Positions 16,183-26,100 are shown, counted from the stretch's first letter. The stretch: DNA of 64,000 nt from Pseudobutyrivibrio sp. (GCF_017471675.1 NZ_JAFUSK010000021.1:17364-81363), one strand, 5' to 3'. Notes: generated by a model from the sequence alone, not told the origin. Numbers and translations are program-made.

Positions 16183-18402
16183 TTATGCGGCTGGGTCTTC
16201 CTCCACCTCTTCCTCTGGTGTTTCTGTTTGTGTTATAGTTTCTTCCTGCTCTTGTTCTGGTTCTGTAGATTCTTCCTGTTCCGGACCCGCTCCAGTAGAT
16301 TCTTCCTGTTCCTGCTCTGATTCAGTATCCTCTTTCTTAACAGGGGCATCTTTTCCATAAGGTAGATATGCCATATAAGGGTCTACTGTTGAGGTAACAT
16401 AATCCACTGGTGCCCCTGATGTATTATCTCTTATTACGTATGCTTTCCCATCTACTGATTCACCATTTAATAAAGCACCGTCTGTTGAATCAAATGGGCG
16501 TAACACTGAACCACTAACAGTACCATTTTCATCAAAAAAATGCTCTAAATAATCTAACGTAGCAACACAGAACTTTGCAGAAGCTTCATCCCCTGTAATG
16601 AATTTGTCTGTAAAGTCGTCAGCGGATTTATATATGCTTTCCCCGTTTTCATCTTTTGGAGAAACCTTTGTAATAATCTGGCTTAAATTACTACAAATCC
16701 ATTGAGTCTCATCCTCTTCATCTAAATATCCATGCATTTCTCTAAGAATAATATCAAGACCGGTTTTATATATTTCGTTATTCATTACATAGTAGCTTTT
16801 TCCATCATCTCCAATCTCATCATACCTTGCGTGGCCCTCAATGCCATATTTAGCGCGATATTCTGGGTTTTCGGTAACAAGCTCTGCAAGATACAAACAA
16901 GCAAGATAACCTGAACAATATGCACTAAGAGTGTTATCTTTTTCATCTTTACAATATTTAAGTTGCATTTTATATTTACTATTTTGGTAGTTTGCTACCA
17001 GATCATCTAGAGAATAGCCTTTTGTATTTCCATTTTCATCCCCTGCATAATATCCATAATATTCCTTAAAATTTGCACCCCAATACTGATATGCATTTTC
17101 TACACAAGTTGCAATTCCTTCCTCAAACCAATTTGGATAACTCACTTCATCTGCGTAATAGCTATCTACTTCCTTTTCTTTATCGTAATATACGTAGCCA
17201 GTCATTCCTGGTCTAGTATAATCAAACATAAATCCATGCATCATCTCATGCACAATTGTGCTGCCTAATTCTATACTCTTATCAGTCTTTAGCTTCCACA
17301 GACCATCATCCTGATAAAAAGAGTCCTCAACCGAAGATGCATTTACAGCCACAACATATTTTATATTGCCCTTATAAATGGCCCTTTCTTGTTCTTTACC
17401 AGTTTTTTCATCAATCACTGTCTCATAACTATCCGGATAATGAACTGCACTCACATAAGCTAACGCATTTTTCATATTTTCATATTTTATGTCAGAAAAC
17501 GCCTGAGTATTTTCGTTATAAGTTAGCATTAAAGCATCATTGTAGTAAATATAAAGTCCTGTCTCTTTTCCTAAGGCATTATCCGCCACAGCCTGAGTAA
17601 ATGCTGGAAAGCTCTCAACCAACAGATTAACCGCCTGTGGCTGAACCGTATATCTTACAAGCTCAGTAAGAGCTGCAAGCTTGTCGTAGCCCATAGTTTC
17701 AACAGCCTTTTTATCACAATGCATAGCCACTAAGTCAACGCCTGGTTCTTCTTTAGGCTGATTATTATCTGACGTATCTTTTTTAGATTCTGATGGCTGC
17801 ACCTGTGCTTGAGTCTGTGCATCAGACTGGGCATTAAGCTCTTCGTTTCTTGCTGCCTGAGCTGTCTGTCTAATAAAAGAATCTACATTTGCAACACGCT
17901 CAGCAGTAAGATTTTTTCCAGCTCCATTTATTCCAGTAATAAAATTAATTCCTGTAGCTGGGTCATCTATAAATAAAAGCTCTTCTCCACCAAACAGATT
18001 ATTTATATACTCAGGAAGATTTACTTTTATTCCACCCTTTACATTTACCTTAAGCTTGTATTCCTTTGGAATATATAATGCAAATACAGGGTATGCTTTA
18101 ATATTGTTTGAAGCAATCTTGCAGATATTACCGTCTGCATCTACCCAAACTACTGGTATCTTCCATGTAGCGCCATTGTCTGCAATAGCTCTTGCGCTCA
18201 TTGGAAGGACTTCTCCAGGCTTAGGCTCATCAATACCTACTATATTGATAGAGCTCACCTCGTTAGTAACTACAGCTGAAGCCTGGCTGTTATTGTTTCC
18301 CACCTGATTTAGTTCTACTGCACGTGCACCAATCGGTGTAAAAATCTGGCTTGCCATTGTGATAGCAAGTAATGTACTAGCAATCCTAATATGATTTTTC
18401 AT
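16183..18402 (-). CDS. Secreted zinc metallopeptidase (gluzincin-like)
   Basis: 739 residues with an N-terminal signal peptide (about 1-28, cleavage near GARA). The zinc motif HEMMH is at H385-H389, and WFEEGIA (E427/E428) is a likely third ligand, the arrangement of MA-clan gluzincins. A variable N-terminal domain (30-165) and a Gln/Ser-rich linker (190-220) precede it. The last 45 residues are a Glu-rich repeat (EQEESTEPEQEQ) with no sortase signal or membrane helix. The substrate is unknown. It is monocistronic with a terminator. Confidence 0.8.
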   Translation of the reverse strand: MKNHIRIASTLLAITMASQIFTPIGARAVELNQVGNNNSQASAVVTNEVSSINIVGIDEPKPGEVLPMSARAIADNGATWKIPVVWVDADGNICKIASNNIKAYPVFALYIPKEYKLKVNVKGGIKVNLPEYINNLFGGEELLFIDDPATGINFITGINGAGKNLTAERVANVDSFIRQTAQAARNEELNAQSDAQTQAQVQPSESKKDTSDNNQPKEEPGVDLVAMHCDKKAVETMGYDKLAALTELVRYTVQPQAVNLLVESFPAFTQAVADNALGKETGLYIYYNDALMLTYNENTQAFSDIKYENMKNALAYVSAVHYPDSYETVIDEKTGKEQERAIYKGNIKYVVAVNASSVEDSFYQDDGLWKLKTDKSIELGSTIVHEMMHGFMFDYTRPGMTGYVYYDKEKEVDSYYADEVSYPNWFEEGIATCVENAYQYWGANFKEYYGYYAGDENGNTKGYSLDDLVANYQNSKYKMQLKYCKDEKDNTLSAYCSGYLACLYLAELVTENPEYRAKYGIEGHARYDEIGDDGKSYYVMNNEIYKTGLDIILREMHGYLDEEDETQWICSNLSQIITKVSPKDENGESIYKSADDFTDKFITGDEASAKFCVATLDYLEHFFDENGTVSGSVLRPFDSTDGALLNGESVDGKAYVIRDNTSGAPVDYVTSTVDPYMAYLPYGKDAPVKKEDTESEQEQEESTGAGPEQEESTEPEQEQEETITQTETPEEEVEEDPAA

Positions 18403-18511
18403 GCTCTCAACCCCTTTTCACTTTCCTCTTTCTTTTTTTCAATATATCACTGGGTTTATCACACTAGTGTCACATAGGTTTAATCTTTTACTATCAAACA
18501 CTTCTTCTTAA

Positions 18512-18535
18512 ACTGTCCGATATGTTATGGACACT
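18512..18535. promoter_or_regulatory. Putative TetR operator
   Basis: ACTGTCC, 10-bp spacer, GGACACT: a near-perfect inverted repeat about 95 bp before the condensation-protein start. It may be the site of the TetR regulator encoded at the far end of this gene set. Inference. Confidence 0.45.
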
Positions 18536-18630
18536 TTCTCAACATTTGTTCATTAAATGATTCAGACTCTAGCTTTGATTTTTCTAATGTGGTAGTTTTC
18601 ATTGTAACAAAAAAAAGTGGAGATTTTGTT

Positions 18631-20013
18631 ATGAAAAAATACAAACTTACAGCAGCACAAAGAATGCATAACAATTGGATTAACAGATATGGCACACAGC
18701 AGGTTTCCGGCCTAAGCATCGTGGCATCACTTAAGGCTGATTTGGATTTTCAGCTTCTTAAGAAGTGTATAGAGCTTGAAATCAAGCGCTATGGCTGTAT
18801 GCGAGTGCAGTTTACAAAGCCAGATAAGAATGGAGAAATCCTTCAGTATATTGTGGAGGATAAGGAATATGATATTCCCCTCAAGGATTTATCAAAGCTT
18901 ACCATGGGTGAAGCTAATAAGACAATGCAGTCATGGGCATATAACACCATTGATGGAGATGATATTCCCATGTTTGAAATCTTTCTTATGAAGCTTCCAG
19001 ACGGCTACAATGGGTTCTTTCTTCACATGGATCACAGGCTAATAGATTCCTGTGGAGTTACCGTTCTTACTAACGATATTATGTCACTGTACACACATTT
19101 CAGATTCGATGCCCCTCTTCCTGATGATTTGGCAGACTACGAAGCTGTGCTTAAGAATGATTTGAAAAAGGCATCGAATGAGAAGCGATTCTTGAAGGAT
19201 AAGAAATTCTGGGATGATATGTTAGATAAATGGGGCGAGCCTGTTTACAGCGATATTGCAGGGCCTGCCACCTTAGAAGCATCCCGCCAAAAACATAACA
19301 ATCCTAAACTAAATTCTGCAGATATTGAGCTTGAAAATCTTTTTGTAGAAGTGAAGGATTACAAATTGGAGGCAGATGCAGCCAAGCAGCTATTTGATTT
19401 TTGCCAGAATCATCAGCTTTCCATGACAAACCTGTTGCTCCTTGGAATACGCACCTATCTATCAAAGGAAAACAATGGGCAGGAGGATATTTCAATCCAG
19501 AATTTCATTTCCCGTAGGTCCACCCATGATGAATGGACCTCTGGCGGAAGCAGAACCATTATGTTTCCTTGCAGGACAGTGATTAGCCCCGATACAGAAT
19601 TTTTAGATGCAGCCTATGAAATACAAAATATGCAAAATCAAATCTACATGCATTCCAACTACGACCCAGATTTGATTTATGAAGAGATTGCAAGAAGGTA
19701 TGGCACTCCTAAAAATACTACCTACGAAAGCTGCTATCTGACTTATCAGCCTCTTCCTGTTAAGATGGAAAATCCATACCTAAAGGATATTCCACTATAC
19801 TGCAAGTGGTTTGCAAATGGCGCTGCCACCAAAAAGATGTATCTGACTGTATCTCACACTGAGGATGGTGGCATGAATTTTTCATATCATTATCAGGTGG
19901 CTGAGCTTAATGAAAAGCAGGTAGAGCTTTTCAACTATTATTTAATGCGAATCATATTTAGAGGTATCGAGGAACCAAACCTATCAATAGGTGAAATAAT
20001 AAATATCGTATAA
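18631..20013 (+). CDS. Stand-alone condensation-domain protein
   Basis: 460 residues resembling a free NRPS-type condensation or acyltransferase domain. The active site reads HMDHRLIDS, in the position of HHxxxDG: the second His and the Asp are kept, the first His is Asp and the Gly is Ser. Later blocks (FISRRSTHDEW, YLTYQPLPV) fit the C-terminal half of the fold. A GTG frame opens at 18589, but GTGGAG eight bases before the ATG at 18631 fixes the start. It is first of three genes (C protein, carrier, ligase) that would form a mini assembly line. Confidence 0.78.
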   Translation: MKKYKLTAAQRMHNNWINRYGTQQVSGLSIVASLKADLDFQLLKKCIELEIKRYGCMRVQFTKPDKNGEILQYIVEDKEYDIPLKDLSKLTMGEANKTMQSWAYNTIDGDDIPMFEIFLMKLPDGYNGFFLHMDHRLIDSCGVTVLTNDIMSLYTHFRFDAPLPDDLADYEAVLKNDLKKASNEKRFLKDKKFWDDMLDKWGEPVYSDIAGPATLEASRQKHNNPKLNSADIELENLFVEVKDYKLEADAAKQLFDFCQNHQLSMTNLLLLGIRTYLSKENNGQEDISIQNFISRRSTHDEWTSGGSRTIMFPCRTVISPDTEFLDAAYEIQNMQNQIYMHSNYDPDLIYEEIARRYGTPKNTTYESCYLTYQPLPVKMENPYLKDIPLYCKWFANGAATKKMYLTVSHTEDGGMNFSYHYQVAELNEKQVELFNYYLMRIIFRGIEEPNLSIGEIINIV

Positions 20014-20032
20014 ACGAAGTGGAGGAACAGTT

Positions 20033-20272
20033 ATGTCAATTGAAAAACAATTTAAGGAATTAGTATCCCAGTACTGCCAGGCTTCAACTGATGAGCTAAA
20101 GGGTGATAGCCGATTCAGAGAGGATTTGGATTTTAGTTCTCTTGATTTCATGTCCTTTTTAGGAGAATTGGAGGACGAATTCGATATTGAGCTTCAACAG
20201 GAGCGCATAGTAAACATCCGCACTATCGGGGAAGCACTTTCAATGATTCAGGATTTACAGGAGGCATCATAA
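20033..20272 (+). CDS. Acyl/peptidyl carrier protein
   Basis: 79 residues, the size of a free carrier protein. The phosphopantetheine site is in DLDFSSLDFM (S36, directly before Leu-Asp). It is acidic and helical. The stop overlaps the next start (TAATG), so it is coupled to the AMP-ligase that presumably loads it. It starts 19 bp after the condensation gene with a GTGGAGG site. Confidence 0.9.
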   Translation: MSIEKQFKELVSQYCQASTDELKGDSRFREDLDFSSLDFMSFLGELEDEFDIELQQERIVNIRTIGEALSMIQDLQEAS

Positions 20273-21828
20273 TGGAAAATCTGCGCACTCTTTGGGAGAA
20301 AACCGCCGGCTCCTACAAACAGCTTACCGCCATCAGGTATTTGCATAAAAAGGAAATAAAAGAGGTTACCTACGATAGTTTAGATAAAATGATTAGGTTA
20401 ATCCGCGGTGGGCTATACAGCACTGGAATATCTGCTTCCCATGTGGCTATCATCGGCGAAACCAGTGTCCAGTGGATAGCAAGCTATCTAGCCATAGTAA
20501 CTGGTGATAATGTGGCTGTACCACTTGATGCCCTACTGCCCGCTGAGGATTTAATCGATTTATTAAATCGCTCTCATGCTAAGGTACTGTTTTTGAGTCC
20601 TAAGCTTATTAGCCTTGCAGACCAGGCTCTTAAGCTATGCCCTAATCTGAAACAGATTTGGCTGCTTAACGATTCTTACGAACAGTTCATCCAAAACGCC
20701 AGAATTGGTACATTACCAGAGCTAATGAACCTTGGTAATAATAAGATTGATGTGATTGCTTCTAAGCCATCCAGCCTTGCCACAATCATATTTACATCTG
20801 GCACCACAGGCAAAAGCAAGGGTGTAATGCTTACTCAAAAGAATCTATATGACAATGTGGCTAATGTGCAATATGAGGTGGCGCCAGGCTGTGTAATGAT
20901 GAGTGTACTTCCTATTCATCACGCTTACTGCCTTGTTATGGACTGGCTAAAGGGATTCTCACTAGGGTCTATAGTATGCATCAACGATTCCTTCATGCAC
21001 ATGGTGAAAAACATGAGCATCTTTAAGCCAGAGGTAATACTGATGGTGCCTCTGATGATTGAATCCATATACAAAAGATTGTCAGCTAATGCCGATTTGC
21101 CTGTTGATGTTATTAAAGAAAAAATATTTGGTGGAAATCTTAGAATCATTTTCACTGGTGGCGCTCACCTTGACCCATTTTATATTGAAGAGTTTGCCAA
21201 ATATGGAGTTGATATTTTAGAAGGCTATGGAATGTCTGAGTGTTCCCCTGTAATCACTACAAACACTCCTGATAATCACAAGCCAGGCTCTATCGGAAAG
21301 CCTCTTGATAATGTGGAAATAAAAATCGAAAATGATGAAATACTAGTCCGTGGAACAAGCGTTATGAAAGGCTATTTTGAAATGCCTGCTGAAACTGAGG
21401 CAGCCTTTACAGATGGTTGGCTTCACACTGGAGACAAGGGTTATATTGATGAAGATGGCTATTTATTCATCAACGGACGTGTCAAAAATCTAATCATTAT
21501 GTCTAACGGGGAAAACATTTCGCCGGAAGAGATAGAAAACAAGATTTCTCTCAACCCACTGGTTGCAGAAGTGATTATATCAGGCAACAACACAGGCCTT
21601 ACCGCCCACATCTATCCTGATATGGATTATGCTAAGGCACGTAACATTAACCCTCTTGATATCAACAATGTGCTACAGGGTTTTGTTGATGAATATAACA
21701 AAGCCCAGCCAAGCTACAGGCATATTACAAGCCTTATAGTCAGGACTGAGCCTTTTATTAGAAGCACTACTGGTAAAATCAAAAGAAATGATCCATTAAA
21801 TCTCAATAAAGGGCAAGATGCCGTTTAA
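20272..21828 (+). CDS. AMP-forming acyl/aminoacyl ligase
   Basis: 518 residues of the ANL superfamily: TIIFTSGTTGKSKGVMLTQ (A3), EGYGMSECSP (A5), WLHTGDKGYIDEDGYLFI (A7), GRVKNLIIMSNGENISPEEIE (A8) and STTGKIKRND with the C-terminal catalytic Lys. The A5 and A8 motifs are of the fatty-acyl/long-chain ligase type rather than an amino-acid A domain, so it likely activates a carboxylic acid and loads the neighbouring carrier. Its 3' end overlaps the TetR gene on the other strand by 33 bp. Confidence 0.88.
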   Translation: MENLRTLWEKTAGSYKQLTAIRYLHKKEIKEVTYDSLDKMIRLIRGGLYSTGISASHVAIIGETSVQWIASYLAIVTGDNVAVPLDALLPAEDLIDLLNRSHAKVLFLSPKLISLADQALKLCPNLKQIWLLNDSYEQFIQNARIGTLPELMNLGNNKIDVIASKPSSLATIIFTSGTTGKSKGVMLTQKNLYDNVANVQYEVAPGCVMMSVLPIHHAYCLVMDWLKGFSLGSIVCINDSFMHMVKNMSIFKPEVILMVPLMIESIYKRLSANADLPVDVIKEKIFGGNLRIIFTGGAHLDPFYIEEFAKYGVDILEGYGMSECSPVITTNTPDNHKPGSIGKPLDNVEIKIENDEILVRGTSVMKGYFEMPAETEAAFTDGWLHTGDKGYIDEDGYLFINGRVKNLIIMSNGENISPEEIENKISLNPLVAEVIISGNNTGLTAHIYPDMDYAKARNINPLDINNVLQGFVDEYNKAQPSYRHITSLIVRTEPFIRSTTGKIKRNDPLNLNKGQDAV

Positions 21829-22371
21829 AAATACAGTAGTTAGAATATCAGCTATTTCTTCAGCGGGGGCTTTACAATCCTCCGCTGTCCATTTGTGAAG
21901 CACACCAAGATTAATTCCTATGGTAGCTGCTATAAAATAAGAAAAGCTCTGATTATCCTTGATTATTCCAGAACCAACCTCACTTACCTTAGCAACATAG
22001 CGATGGAACATAAGCATAGCTTTTTCAAGAAAGCTATCGCCTCTTGGACTGTGCAATATACTGGTCAAAAACGGATTATCCTTGGTGTAATTGCAAATAG
22101 CAAGAAAATAGGAATGGCACAGTTGCCTGTCTCCCTTGGGATGAAAGCTTTCCATCAACTCAAAAATATCATTGATAGTCTTGTCCTCTGCAGCACTTAT
22201 CAGTGCAGGCACATTCTCATAGTGATTATAAAATGTACTCCTAACAATTCCTGATTTCTTCACCACATCAGACACTGTAATTTTTTCAAACTGCTTTTCC
22301 TTGCTCAGCAGGAAAAAGGCGCCTATGATGGCATCCTCCGCTGTGCTGTATCTCTCATCTAATTCTTTCAT
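21796..22371 (-). CDS. TetR/AcrR-family regulator
   Basis: 191 residues. The N-terminal helix-turn-helix ITVSDVVKKSGIVRSTFYNHYENVPALI is typical of TetR proteins of the C_7/YxaF-like type, followed by an all-helical ligand domain. It is convergent to the C/ACP/ligase operon and overlaps its last gene by 33 bp, so transcripts of the two would be antisense to each other at the ends. It is a good candidate regulator of that operon. Confidence 0.82.
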   Translation of the reverse strand: MKELDERYSTAEDAIIGAFFLLSKEKQFEKITVSDVVKKSGIVRSTFYNHYENVPALISAAEDKTINDIFELMESFHPKGDRQLCHSYFLAICNYTKDNPFLTSILHSPRGDSFLEKAMLMFHRYVAKVSEVGSGIIKDNQSFSYFIAATIGINLGVLHKWTAEDCKAPAEEIADILTTVFLNGILPFIEI

Positions 22372-22430
22372 AACTGTCTCCGTAAATTCGTAGCTGATAA
22401 TATATAAGCCAGTGCGTAGCTAACAAGCTA

Positions 22431-22522
22431 TTAAAAAACCACCCTGTAGGCAACAAGCTCTAATATTTCTTAAGCGAAGCTTTCTATGCTGAGCGTAGAA
22501 ATCATTAGGCTTGTAGCCGTGA
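22431..22522 (-). terminator. Long hairpin terminator downstream of the mutase
   Basis: On the minus strand AACCACCC (22515-22522) pairs with GGGTGGTT (22437-22444) and is followed by TTTTTTAAT. The 70 bases between them hold further partial pairings (CAAGC/GCTTG and TCTACGCTCAGCATAGA), so the whole forms an extended arm. Confidence 0.7.
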
Positions 22523-22539
22523 CTGGGTGGTTGTGTTAC

Positions 22540-24222
22540 TTAGCTAAATAATGGCTTTAAAGCATCAGCAAGCTTGTCTTTCATTGCCTGTGCCTCAGCA
22601 AGATCCTTACCCTTTGTAGTGAAGTAAGTCTTAATCTTTGGCTCTGTACCTGAAGGACGAACAACAACTGTGCATCCATTCTCAAGACCGTATATAAGTA
22701 CGTTTGCTGATGGAAGACCAGTCTCAGCTGTGTTCTTGTAATCTGTAACCTTTGTTACAGCGATGCCTGCGATATCCTTTGGTGGGTTCTCGCGAAGCTG
22801 GCTCATGATGCCTGCCATTGTATCCATACCTGAAAGGCCTGGGAATTCGAATGAATCTACCTTGTTAAGGTAACGGCCGTACTCAGCGTAAATCTCCTCA
22901 AGACGCTGCTTGATAGAGCTTCCGATGCTGCGATAGTAAGCAGCCATCTCGCAGATAAGCATTGAACCGATAACTGCATCCTTATCACGTACATAAGGAC
23001 CAGCAAGGTATCCGTAAGACTCCTCGAAACCGAAGATGAATCTATCTACTTCTCCATCTGCCTCAAGACCAGCAATCTGATCACCAATCCACTTGAAGCC
23101 TGTAAGAACTGAACGAAGCTCTACGCCGTAGTGCTCTGCAACTGCATCTGCAAGTGGTGTAGAAACAATTGACTTAACTGCTACAGGGTTCTTTGGCATT
23201 GTGCCCTTTTCGATACGTCCTGCTGCAATGTAATCAAGAAGAAGTACACCAACCTCGTTGCCAGAAACAAGCTCATAGCTTCCGTCTGGACACTTCATAG
23301 CGATACCAACACGGTCTGCATCTGGGTCAGTAGCAAGCATTAAATCTGCGCCCTCCTTCTTAGCAAGCTCAAGGCCAAGCTCAAGTGCCTCGAAGATTTC
23401 TGGGTTTGGATAGCTACATGTTGTGAAGTATCCGTTTGGATATTCCTGCTCAGGAACGATTGTGATATCTGTGATACCAATATCGTTAAGAACACGTGTA
23501 ACTGGAACTAAACCAGAACCGTTAAGTGGGCTATAAACAAGCTTAAGACCAGCTGTCTTGCAAAGACCTGGACGAACCTGACGCTCTTCGATTGCTGCGT
23601 AGAATGCGTTCTTGCAATCATCGCCAACGAACTTGATAAGTCCCTTCTCAACACCCTCAGCGAAAGACATAACCTTTGCACCTGTGAGGACATCTGTCTT
23701 CTGAATCTCAGCATATACGATAGCTGCTGCATCATCTGTCATCTGGCATCCGTCTGGACCGTAAGCCTTGTATCCATTATATTTAGCAGGGTTGTGTGAA
23801 GCTGTAACCATGATACCTGCATTACATTTATAGTATCTAGTAGCGAATGAAAGTGCTGGAACTGGCATAAGTGCATCGTAAATACGAACATTGATACCAT
23901 TAGCAGCGAGAACACCAGCTGCAGCCTTAGCAAAAACATCGCTCTTGATACGGCTATCATAGCTGATAGCAACTGTCTGGTTGCCGCCCTGTGTCTTAAC
24001 CCAGTTTGCAAGTCCCTGTGTAGCCTGACGTACAACATATACGTTCATTCTGTTAGTACCTGCACCAAGGACACCACGAAGACCAGCAGTACCAAATGCA
24101 AGTGCTACTGCAAATCTGTCCTTAATCTCGTCATCGTTACCCTCAATCTTTGCAAGCTCAGGCTTTAAATCTGGATCATCCAAATCTGCTGCAAGCCAAC
24201 GCTTATAATCATCATTGTACAT
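22540..24222 (-). CDS. Phosphoglucomutase/phosphomannomutase
   Basis: 560 residues of the alpha-D-phosphohexomutase superfamily. The phosphoserine loop GIMVTASHNPAKYNGYK, the metal loop ATDPDADRVG, the sugar loop GFEESYGY and the phosphate loop RPSGTEPKIK are all present. It interconverts hexose-1- and hexose-6-phosphates; the length fits the PgcA-type alpha-phosphoglucomutase of Firmicutes. The frame can start at 24231, but that ATG abuts AAGGAG directly; the ATG at 24222 has nine bases of spacing and is preferred. Confidence 0.9.
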   Translation of the reverse strand: MYNDDYKRWLAADLDDPDLKPELAKIEGNDDEIKDRFAVALAFGTAGLRGVLGAGTNRMNVYVVRQATQGLANWVKTQGGNQTVAISYDSRIKSDVFAKAAAGVLAANGINVRIYDALMPVPALSFATRYYKCNAGIMVTASHNPAKYNGYKAYGPDGCQMTDDAAAIVYAEIQKTDVLTGAKVMSFAEGVEKGLIKFVGDDCKNAFYAAIEERQVRPGLCKTAGLKLVYSPLNGSGLVPVTRVLNDIGITDITIVPEQEYPNGYFTTCSYPNPEIFEALELGLELAKKEGADLMLATDPDADRVGIAMKCPDGSYELVSGNEVGVLLLDYIAAGRIEKGTMPKNPVAVKSIVSTPLADAVAEHYGVELRSVLTGFKWIGDQIAGLEADGEVDRFIFGFEESYGYLAGPYVRDKDAVIGSMLICEMAAYYRSIGSSIKQRLEEIYAEYGRYLNKVDSFEFPGLSGMDTMAGIMSQLRENPPKDIAGIAVTKVTDYKNTAETGLPSANVLIYGLENGCTVVVRPSGTEPKIKTYFTTKGKDLAEAQAMKDKLADALKPLFS

Positions 24223-24301
24223 AATATTCATCTCCTTGTTTTGCTAACTTAAAACTCCTTTAATTTTAAGTTTTTAGGTTAGGCATGTCAACCAATGTAT
24301 G

Positions 24302-25579
24302 TTAAAAACAATTGGATATCAAATACAATGACCCTGCTATGCACACAACCTCTGCCTTTTCCTTGATGTTATCAAGTGTTATATCATCTGACAGCACAGC
24401 TGCATCTATGCCTCTGGTACGAATCATCTCGGCTAGCTTTTCTGGTGGCATGGTTCGAGGGTTTGGCACTGCCAGCGTGTAGCATCTATCTGCAATAGGA
24501 AGCAGTGTGTCTAGGATGATGTCTACTTCCTTGTCGGCTAGGATGCCAAGTACGAATGTAATCTTCTTGCCCGGGAAATATTCTTCTAAGGACTGGCGAA
24601 GGACTGTGGCTCCTTGTCTGTTATGGCCTCCGTCTATGATTACAGGAGGGTTGTCTGAAAGTAGGGTAAACCTTCCAAACCACTTCGTATTTGCGATACC
24701 TCTTCTAATGGCTTCTTCCGTGATTGGATAGCCCTTTTCCCCAAGCTTACGGGCTGCTGCAATAGCTACAGCTGCATTATCTATCTGATAGGTACCAAGC
24801 ATGGTAGTTTCATAATCCATGCCATCTGATGTAATAAATCTCTGTCCGTGTATATCTCTATTAATTATTTGGCTTGCTTTTACAATTTCAAGGCTGACTG
24901 ATTGTTTGGCGCATACTTCTTCAAGCACATGTACAACCTCTGGCTCCTGCTTGGCACTTACTACAGTAGTACCTGACTTTATTATCCCAGCTTTTTCTGT
25001 AGCAATCTCAGTAAGTGTGTTTCCAAGAATAGTCATGTGGTCGTAACTGATAGGAGTGATAACCGATACAAGTGGTGCAGGGATCACATTAGTAGTGTCC
25101 ATCCTGCCACCCATACTCACCTCCAGCAGCACCAGTTCACATCCCATTTTTATAAAATAAATAAAAGCCATCACTGTCAAAAACTCATACTCACTGACAA
25201 AAATCCCTTCATTAGCAAGCTCATCATAGGCTGGCTTTACCTGAGAAAACACCTCTGCAAAATCTGCGTCTGAAATATCCCTTCCGTTCACCCTAAACAT
25301 CTCGTTATATCGATACAAGAAAGGTGAAGTAAAGGCACCCGTAACAACGGATGCCTCATTTAAAATATTAGCCAAATATGTAGTGGTGGAACCCTTGCCA
25401 TTAGTTCCGGCTATATGTACATATTTAAGTTTATCCTGAGGCCTGTTAAGCTTTTCTAAAAGTGCCAGCTCCGCATCTAATGAGAAGAAATCCTTCTTCA
25501 CACCACCATCAGCTGGTGGTGTAAAATGTGGCATACTCTTGAAAAAATCCACAGCCTCTTTATAGCTATATTTCATCAT
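24302..25579 (-). CDS. folC: Folylpolyglutamate synthase / dihydrofolate synthase
   Basis: 425 residues. The ATP loop HIAGTNGKGSTTTYL, the Omega-loop region TSPFLYRYNEMFRVNG and the Mur-ligase-type DGGHNRQGA are intact. It adds glutamate to (dihydro)folates and retains them in the cell. The start overlaps the folT stop by four bases (ATGA), so salvage uptake and retention are coupled under one THF riboswitch. Confidence 0.92.
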   Translation of the reverse strand: MMKYSYKEAVDFFKSMPHFTPPADGGVKKDFFSLDAELALLEKLNRPQDKLKYVHIAGTNGKGSTTTYLANILNEASVVTGAFTSPFLYRYNEMFRVNGRDISDADFAEVFSQVKPAYDELANEGIFVSEYEFLTVMAFIYFIKMGCELVLLEVSMGGRMDTTNVIPAPLVSVITPISYDHMTILGNTLTEIATEKAGIIKSGTTVVSAKQEPEVVHVLEEVCAKQSVSLEIVKASQIINRDIHGQRFITSDGMDYETTMLGTYQIDNAAVAIAAARKLGEKGYPITEEAIRRGIANTKWFGRFTLLSDNPPVIIDGGHNRQGATVLRQSLEEYFPGKKITFVLGILADKEVDIILDTLLPIADRCYTLAVPNPRTMPPEKLAEMIRTRGIDAAVLSDDITLDNIKEKAEVVCIAGSLYLISNCF

Positions 25580-26094
25580 ACTGCTAATCTCTTTATTCCT
25601 ACCTTTTCAAGTGAATTAAGCACAGCATACATAATCACAGTATACACAGGAATCATGATAAGCTCCTTTGGAAGGCGTGTGACGATTGCTGCAAGATAAC
25701 CGTTCTTTAGATAAAGAAGGCTTAGCCAGTAGCTGTTCATGATTGTTCCTACAATAAATGTGTGCACTACCTGAGCCGCAAAAATCCTAGGTAGTGTACA
25801 CTTCTTACCATGAAGCATTACGCCAAAGATGATACCACTCATGATTCCACTGATAGTAAAGCCTGGGAAAAATGGGCCTGTAGGCTTAACCAGATATCCT
25901 CCGATATCTGTAAGTGCACCTACCACTCCTGCCACACCTGGTCCAAACATCATACCAGCAAGGGCAATTGGAATAGAACCGAATCTGATTTCAATCAACT
26001 GATTGATAGGCAGCTTAAAGAAGCCTAGGACGATGCCTACTGCTGTAAGCATAGCTGCAACTGTGAGTGTCTTTGTGTTCATTAATTTTTTCAT
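25576..26094 (-). CDS. folT: Folate ECF transporter S component
   Basis: 172 residues, five to six membrane helices. The sequence LTAVGIVLGFFKLPINQLIEIRFGSIPIALAGMMFGP and GALTDIGGYLVKPTGPFFPGFTISGIMSGI is typical of FolT, the substrate-binding subunit that shares the common ECF energising module (not in the window). A THF riboswitch lies directly upstream, which supports folate as substrate. Confidence 0.88.
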   Translation of the reverse strand: MKKLMNTKTLTVAAMLTAVGIVLGFFKLPINQLIEIRFGSIPIALAGMMFGPGVAGVVGALTDIGGYLVKPTGPFFPGFTISGIMSGIIFGVMLHGKKCTLPRIFAAQVVHTFIVGTIMNSYWLSLLYLKNGYLAAIVTRLPKELIMIPVYTVIMYAVLNSLEKVGIKRLAV

Positions 26095-26100
26095 AAAAAA

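Noticed and set aside
16178-16360. Ser/Cys-rich plus-strand frame
   Set aside because: Antisense of the Glu-rich tail of the metallopeptidase.
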